16,069 nucleotides of DNA, from assembly GCA_021819605.1 (NCBI GenBank), contig JAKAQT010000020.1:1-16069 (forward strand). The letters run 5' to 3'. Below are positions 13,207-16,069 of the stretch, piece after piece (the first letter of the stretch is position 1; every line of letters begins with the position of its first letter). Below the pieces are notes generated by a model. That model was not told where the DNA came from and ran no database searches. It saw only the letters and a list, made by a program, of their open reading frames with translations. Position numbers and translations under genes: made by a program. This DNA comes from Thermoplasmata archaeon (GTDB lineage Archaea; Thermoplasmatota; Thermoplasmata; Thermoplasmatales; Thermoplasmataceae).

Positions 13207-14880
13207 ATGGACAACACATCTGATCAACCTAAACACAGAATAAGGAGGCATAGACTCCGAAGGGAACTTACCTTTCCGCAGCTTGTTATGATTGGCGTTG
13301 TGGGTGCCCTGGGAAATGGGGCACTTTTCGGAACCATAGAGATGGTTGGCTTCGCCGGCCCCGGTGCAATACTTGCATTCGTATTCGGTGCGTTCATCTA
13401 CTCGCTTGTGGGATTCACCTACATGGAGCTTAGCAGGGTGTACCCCGAAGCAGGCGGCCCCACCAGGTATTCTATATATACCCATGGCCGGATGACAAAC
13501 CTGATCAACTCATTTTCCGACCTGGTATGGTACATCTTCATACCTCCAATAGAGGTTGTGGCAATACTTTACGGCCTGGACTATTTCTTCAAGGATGCAT
13601 TCATCAACGCGCTTGGGCATCCGACGGTCATAGGGGTGCTTGCAGGCGCAGCAATGCTGCTGGCCTTCGTGCCATTTAACTACTTTGGCATAAAGAAATT
13701 CGGCACATCCACACTGAAGATTGGAATAGTGAAGCTATTCTTTTACTTGTCACTGGTGATTGGCCTCATTGGAGCAGTCTTCAACTACAAGAATCTCTAT
13801 TCCTATGGAGTTTTGCCATATGGCGGCGTTGCTGTCCTGGGCATAATGCCATTTGCAATGTACGACTTCGGTTCAATCCGGGTCATACCCGATCTTGCGG
13901 AAGAGACAAAGCTGAAGGAAAAGATTCCAAAGGCAATAATCATGACAGTGGTAATAGAATCACTGATTTACATTGGAATCGCATTTGCCGTCATAATGGG
14001 ATTTCACTGGAGCACATTCAGCATTTCCAGGGGAAATTTTATCGGGCTCTATGACTCTGTTGCAAACAAGACAAATCCCTTCTTCACATTTGCCGGGAAC
14101 ACAGGCATCCTGTATATTCTAATAGCAGCACTGATTACCGGCCTCCTGACGCCTTTTGTAACAGGCTACATCTATCTGGGGAGTGGAACCCGGGTCCTTT
14201 TCGCAATGGGCAGGTCAGGGTTTATCAGCAAGGCTCTCAAGAAGATTGACGCGAAGCATGCAGTCCCAATCTGGTCGCTCATTATATTTGCAGTGCTTGG
14301 GGCAGTGCTTGTCCTAGTAACTGCACCCGATCCTTCCATATACACATTCATAGATGATGCGACTGCCGCCGGTTATCTCGGGCTCGTGGTCAATCCAATT
14401 GCACTGATGGTTACAAGGCGCCAGGGGGTTACAAGGCCTGATCAGATGGTCAGGGGAATGAAGATACTGGCACCGCTTTCCGTTGGGCTGAGCTCACTGA
14501 TAGTTTTCTGGACCGGGTGGCCTTCGGAACCATATGCTGTACTGCTTGTCGCCGCTGCCTCAGCGGTATTTGGGATACTGGGCAGAGTCAGGATAGGCGC
14601 AAGGAATGCCATATGGTATTTGGTTTACATAGTCTACATAACAGTAATGGTCATGATAGGATCAGATGGCTTTGCCGGCCCGAGCATCTCATTCCTGGGT
14701 TATCACGGTGCCCTGGGGAGCCTTATCCCGTTCACATGGGCAACAGGCATAGTGATCGCTGTGACAATTGCTGTTTTCTACCCATGGGGAGTTCTTTCCG
14801 GGTTCAAGGATCAGTTCAGCCACCGTGAATGGACCGATCCCTACATCGATCAGCGTGCGGAGGATCAGACACTGCCGTAA
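13207..14880 (+). CDS. APC-superfamily amino acid permease
   Basis: The protein of 557 residues has about twelve hydrophobic helices and belongs to the amino acid-polyamine-organocation superfamily. Helix 1 carries the broken GALGNGALFGT stretch of substrate-binding APC helices. YMELSRVYPEAGGPTRYSIY corresponds to the ELxxxxPxAGGxY motif after helix 2, and the helix 8 region has GTRVLFAMGRSGF. It has a basic N-terminal tail (HRIRRHRLRREL) and a polar acidic C-terminal tail. ATG 13207 is favoured by a TATA box 26 nt upstream; ATG 13198 and GTG 13162 are in-frame alternatives. It probably takes up amino acids with protons. An insertion sequence begins just beyond its stop, so its natural 3' end is displaced. 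Confidence 0.85.
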   Translation: MDNTSDQPKHRIRRHRLRRELTFPQLVMIGVVGALGNGALFGTIEMVGFAGPGAILAFVFGAFIYSLVGFTYMELSRVYPEAGGPTRYSIYTHGRMTNLINSFSDLVWYIFIPPIEVVAILYGLDYFFKDAFINALGHPTVIGVLAGAAMLLAFVPFNYFGIKKFGTSTLKIGIVKLFFYLSLVIGLIGAVFNYKNLYSYGVLPYGGVAVLGIMPFAMYDFGSIRVIPDLAEETKLKEKIPKAIIMTVVIESLIYIGIAFAVIMGFHWSTFSISRGNFIGLYDSVANKTNPFFTFAGNTGILYILIAALITGLLTPFVTGYIYLGSGTRVLFAMGRSGFISKALKKIDAKHAVPIWSLIIFAVLGAVLVLVTAPDPSIYTFIDDATAAGYLGLVVNPIALMVTRRQGVTRPDQMVRGMKILAPLSVGLSSLIVFWTGWPSEPYAVLLVAAASAVFGILGRVRIGARNAIWYLVYIVYITVMVMIGSDGFAGPSISFLGYHGALGSLIPFTWATGIVIAVTIAVFYPWGVLSGFKDQFSHREWTDPYIDQRAEDQTLP

Positions 14881-14936
14881 ATTTTGGTAGTGTCCTACTT
14901 TAGATGTGTTAATATACCTTCTTCGCATATATTCTT

Positions 14937-15407
14937 ATGGCCAGGCCAAGGGGCGAGAATACGGTTACATGCCAGAATCACAGCTGCAGGTATTTCAACA
15001 GGGAGAGGGGCAAGGAAATAATAAGGAGGGGAAAGAACCGTGCCGGACACCAACTGTACAAGTGCCTCCACTGCAACCATACATTCTCTGAGACCCTGTT
15101 GACACCGCTGTATCACAAACATCTTCCTGAATCTGAAATAATAAGGATCTGCAAACTCCTGGTAGAGAAGAATGGAATCCGATCCATAGAGCGCATAACA
15201 GGGCATCACAGGGACACCATTGGGAGATTGCTGGAAGATCTGGCTGAAAATGCTGAATATGTGAATGAATCACTCCTGCGATCCATACCTCTTGAACAGT
15301 ACGAGATGGATGAACTCTGGACTGTGATCAAAAAAAACAGAAAAAGACTGTCGGAACTGGCAGAGATGAATCTGAAGAGGGTGATGCATGGATCTACACA
15401 GCAGTGA
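14937..15407 (+). CDS. IS1-family transposase, first frame (zinc finger and HTH)
   Basis: The 156-residue frame contains the N-terminal four-cysteine zinc finger (C12, C17, C43, C46, ending KCLHCNHTF), a helix-turn-helix (SEIIRICKLLVEKNGIRSIE, then ITGHHRDTIGRLL) and the first catalytic aspartate in QYEMDELW (D125). The stop at 15405-15407 comes soon after the A8C slippery tract, so by itself it lacks the rest of the DDE domain. In IS1 such products act as DNA-binding repressors. A TATA-like TTAATATACC lies about 22 nt before ATG 14937. A -1 shift at 15338 yields the full transposase of about 332 residues. Confidence 0.82.
   Translation: MARPRGENTVTCQNHSCRYFNRERGKEIIRRGKNRAGHQLYKCLHCNHTFSETLLTPLYHKHLPESEIIRICKLLVEKNGIRSIERITGHHRDTIGRLLEDLAENAEYVNESLLRSIPLEQYEMDELWTVIKKNRKRLSELAEMNLKRVMHGSTQQ
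15330..15338 (+). other. A8C slippery tract for -1 frameshift
   Basis: Eight A residues (15330-15337) followed by C form A-AAA-AAC in the first frame (codons ATC AAA AAA AAC). Slipping back one base continues as CAG AAA AAG in the second frame, which stays open to 15934. The second frame is closed by TGA at 15311-15313, so the switch must occur in the 15314-15404 overlap, and this tract is its best site. IS1 itself shifts at A6C. Confidence 0.7.
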
Positions 15408-15934
15408 AGCGTTCATCCTATCTGTTCCCTGCATTCTCCATTGGAAAATGGACCCAGAACACATGTCGCCTCATGATATATGACTTCAGGAGAAGGGTCA
15501 GGCCATTCCAGAAGGAAAAGATCGAGGTCTTCACGGACGGCAATGATGATTATACATACGTGCTGAAATCCTTTTTCCCCATGGATAACATGAACTATGG
15601 ACAGCTTGTGAAGATAAGAGACACACATGGAAAACTGATCCGGAAGGAGAGAAGGATCATCTATGGAGACCTGGATGAAGATGACATAGACACGGTGAAC
15701 GTGGAGAACTTCAACGGGATTCTCAGGGAAAGGATCGGAAGACTCGTGAGGAAAACAAAATGCTTCTCAAAGAAAAAGCAGAGACTATACTGTGCTGTGA
15801 TCCTGTTCCAGTTCTACTGGAATTTCATGAATGAATTCAGGAGAGGCACATCTCCTGCAATGATTGAGAATCTTTCAGAGTCCCTGTGGTCATGGGACGA
15901 TCTCTTTTATGCTAAATTAAGACACATAAATTAG
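15338..15934 (+). CDS. IS1-family transposase, second frame (catalytic part)
   Basis: This frame carries the remainder of the DDE domain. After the shift it reads QKKTVGTGRDESEEGDAWIY then TAVKRSSYLFPAFSIGK. The second aspartate is in VFTDGNDDY, and the catalytic glutamate is in VNVENFNGILRERIGRL, which is followed by the basic, aromatic FQFYWNFMNEFRRG segment common near the end of IS transposases. A GTG at 15401 and ATG-like codons nearby could start it separately, but the conserved GDAWIYTAVKR segment lies upstream of them, so the functional product is the frameshift fusion. The stop lies in the right inverted repeat. Confidence 0.8.
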   Translation, partial: QKKTVGTGRDESEEGDAWIYTAVKRSSYLFPAFSIGKWTQNTCRLMIYDFRRRVRPFQKEKIEVFTDGNDDYTYVLKSFFPMDNMNYGQLVKIRDTHGKLIRKERRIIYGDLDEDDIDTVNVENFNGILRERIGRLVRKTKCFSKKKQRLYCAVILFQFYWNFMNEFRRGTSPAMIENLSESLWSWDDLFYAKLRHIN

Positions 15935-15978
15935 GACACTACCAAAAATTTTTAAAACCATTGCCTTATAATTAAGGG

Positions 15979-16069
15979 ATGCTGGTAAGGGACATAGACA
16001 GGAAGCTTGACATGAGGCTTGTCCTGAGGGTCAGGCAGAATACTGAGTTTTTCAGTGCCATTGCCGACA
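15979..16069 (+). CDS. unidentified gene, 5' end only
   Basis: ATG 15979 opens a frame that runs off the window. Its first thirty residues start MLVRDIDRKLDMRLVLRVRQ and continue NTEFFSAIAD. They look helical and charged, but too little is present to name a family. AATTTTTAAAACC (about 15947-15959), directly outside the IS right end, is a TATA-like box about 25 nt upstream; CCTTATAATTAAGGG is another, only about 10 nt from the ATG. The start is therefore plausible, and its promoter touches the insertion boundary. Confidence 0.5.
   Translation, partial: MLVRDIDRKLDMRLVLRVRQNTEFFSAIAD

Larger units (their letters stand above)
14886..15943 (+). mobile_element. IS1-family insertion sequence, apparently intact
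   Basis: The element is 1058 bp from GG to CC. The terminal inverted repeats read GGTAGTGTCCTA(C/A)TTTA inward from both ends (14886-14902 and 15943-15927), with one mismatch; four flanking T/A bases also pair. The GG-N3-TG terminus is that of IS1 elements. Both transposase frames and their overlap are free of stop codons. Flanks (GTAAATTTT at 14877-14885 and AAAAATTTT at 15944-15952) match at 7 of 9, possibly a degraded or simply AT-rich target duplication. It lies directly after the permease stop codon. Confidence 0.82.

Noticed and set aside
1..16069. CRISPR array, integrase or attachment site at the tRNA gene
   Set aside because: No regularly spaced repeats were seen. No integrase gene lies near tRNA-Tyr, and I found no repeat of the tRNA 3' end elsewhere in the window.

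Overview
The window looks like chromosomal DNA from a thermoacidophilic-type euryarchaeon, most likely Thermoplasmata (Thermoplasmatales-like). The signs are TATA-like boxes about 25 nt before start codons with no Shine-Dalgarno (leaderless genes), an intron-containing tRNA-Tyr with C1-G72, archaeal families (TrmI, DUF211, a complete AmmeMemoRadiSam set), heavy AGG/ATA codon use, and GTG/TTG starts. The lineage is inferred; no marker gene in the window settles it.

Layout. 1-606: 3' part of trmI, a tRNA m1A methyltransferase. 690-1037: small zinc-ribbon membrane protein. 1056-2115: remains of IS200/IS605-type DNA, with a 5'-truncated tnpB that keeps the RuvC residues and zinc finger, a C(UACG)G hairpin, and two diverged copies of a tnpB-tail/right-end hairpin. 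2350-2670: unknown helical protein. 2923-3025 (minus): tRNA-Tyr with an intron of about 30 nt. 3071-3305 (minus): two candidate 32-codon mini-genes, one encoding a single-helix membrane peptide. 3306-3740: AT-rich control region with three copies of a TTGTC-N-GACA(A/T) palindrome, ahead of a winged-helix regulator (3741-4499). 4582-5187: three-helix membrane protein with a central coiled-coil-like part.

5288-6262 is a tight plus-strand cluster: a 56-aa ORF, a DUF211 protein and a VIT1/CCC1-like membrane protein, with overlapping ends, perhaps a metal-handling unit. 6316-8931 is the complete AmmeMemoRadiSam system: amrS and amrB run leftward and amrA runs divergently. 9040-10986 encodes a nucleotide-sugar epimerase-like SDR whose catalytic Lys appears to be Arg, followed closely by a heptose-phosphate-type GHMP kinase; together they suggest surface-sugar synthesis. 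11124-11678 is a SAM methyltransferase, convergent with a CcmE-like OB-fold membrane-anchored protein (11698-12042). A leftward two-gene operon follows: an AhpD-like CxxC protein and a DUF302 protein (12090-12854).

After an AT-rich spacer come an APC-family amino-acid permease (13207-14880) and, starting five bases beyond its stop codon, an apparently intact IS1-family insertion sequence (14886-15943). Its transposase is split over two frames joined by a -1 slippery A8C tract. The 5' end of an unidentified gene (15979 on) closes the window.

No single spectacular new system is obvious. The best leads are the palindrome-flanked mini-gene/regulator locus (3071-4499), the 56-aa ORF coupled to DUF211/VIT1, the A8C frameshift site, the Lys-to-Arg epimerase and the decayed tnpB guide-RNA region.
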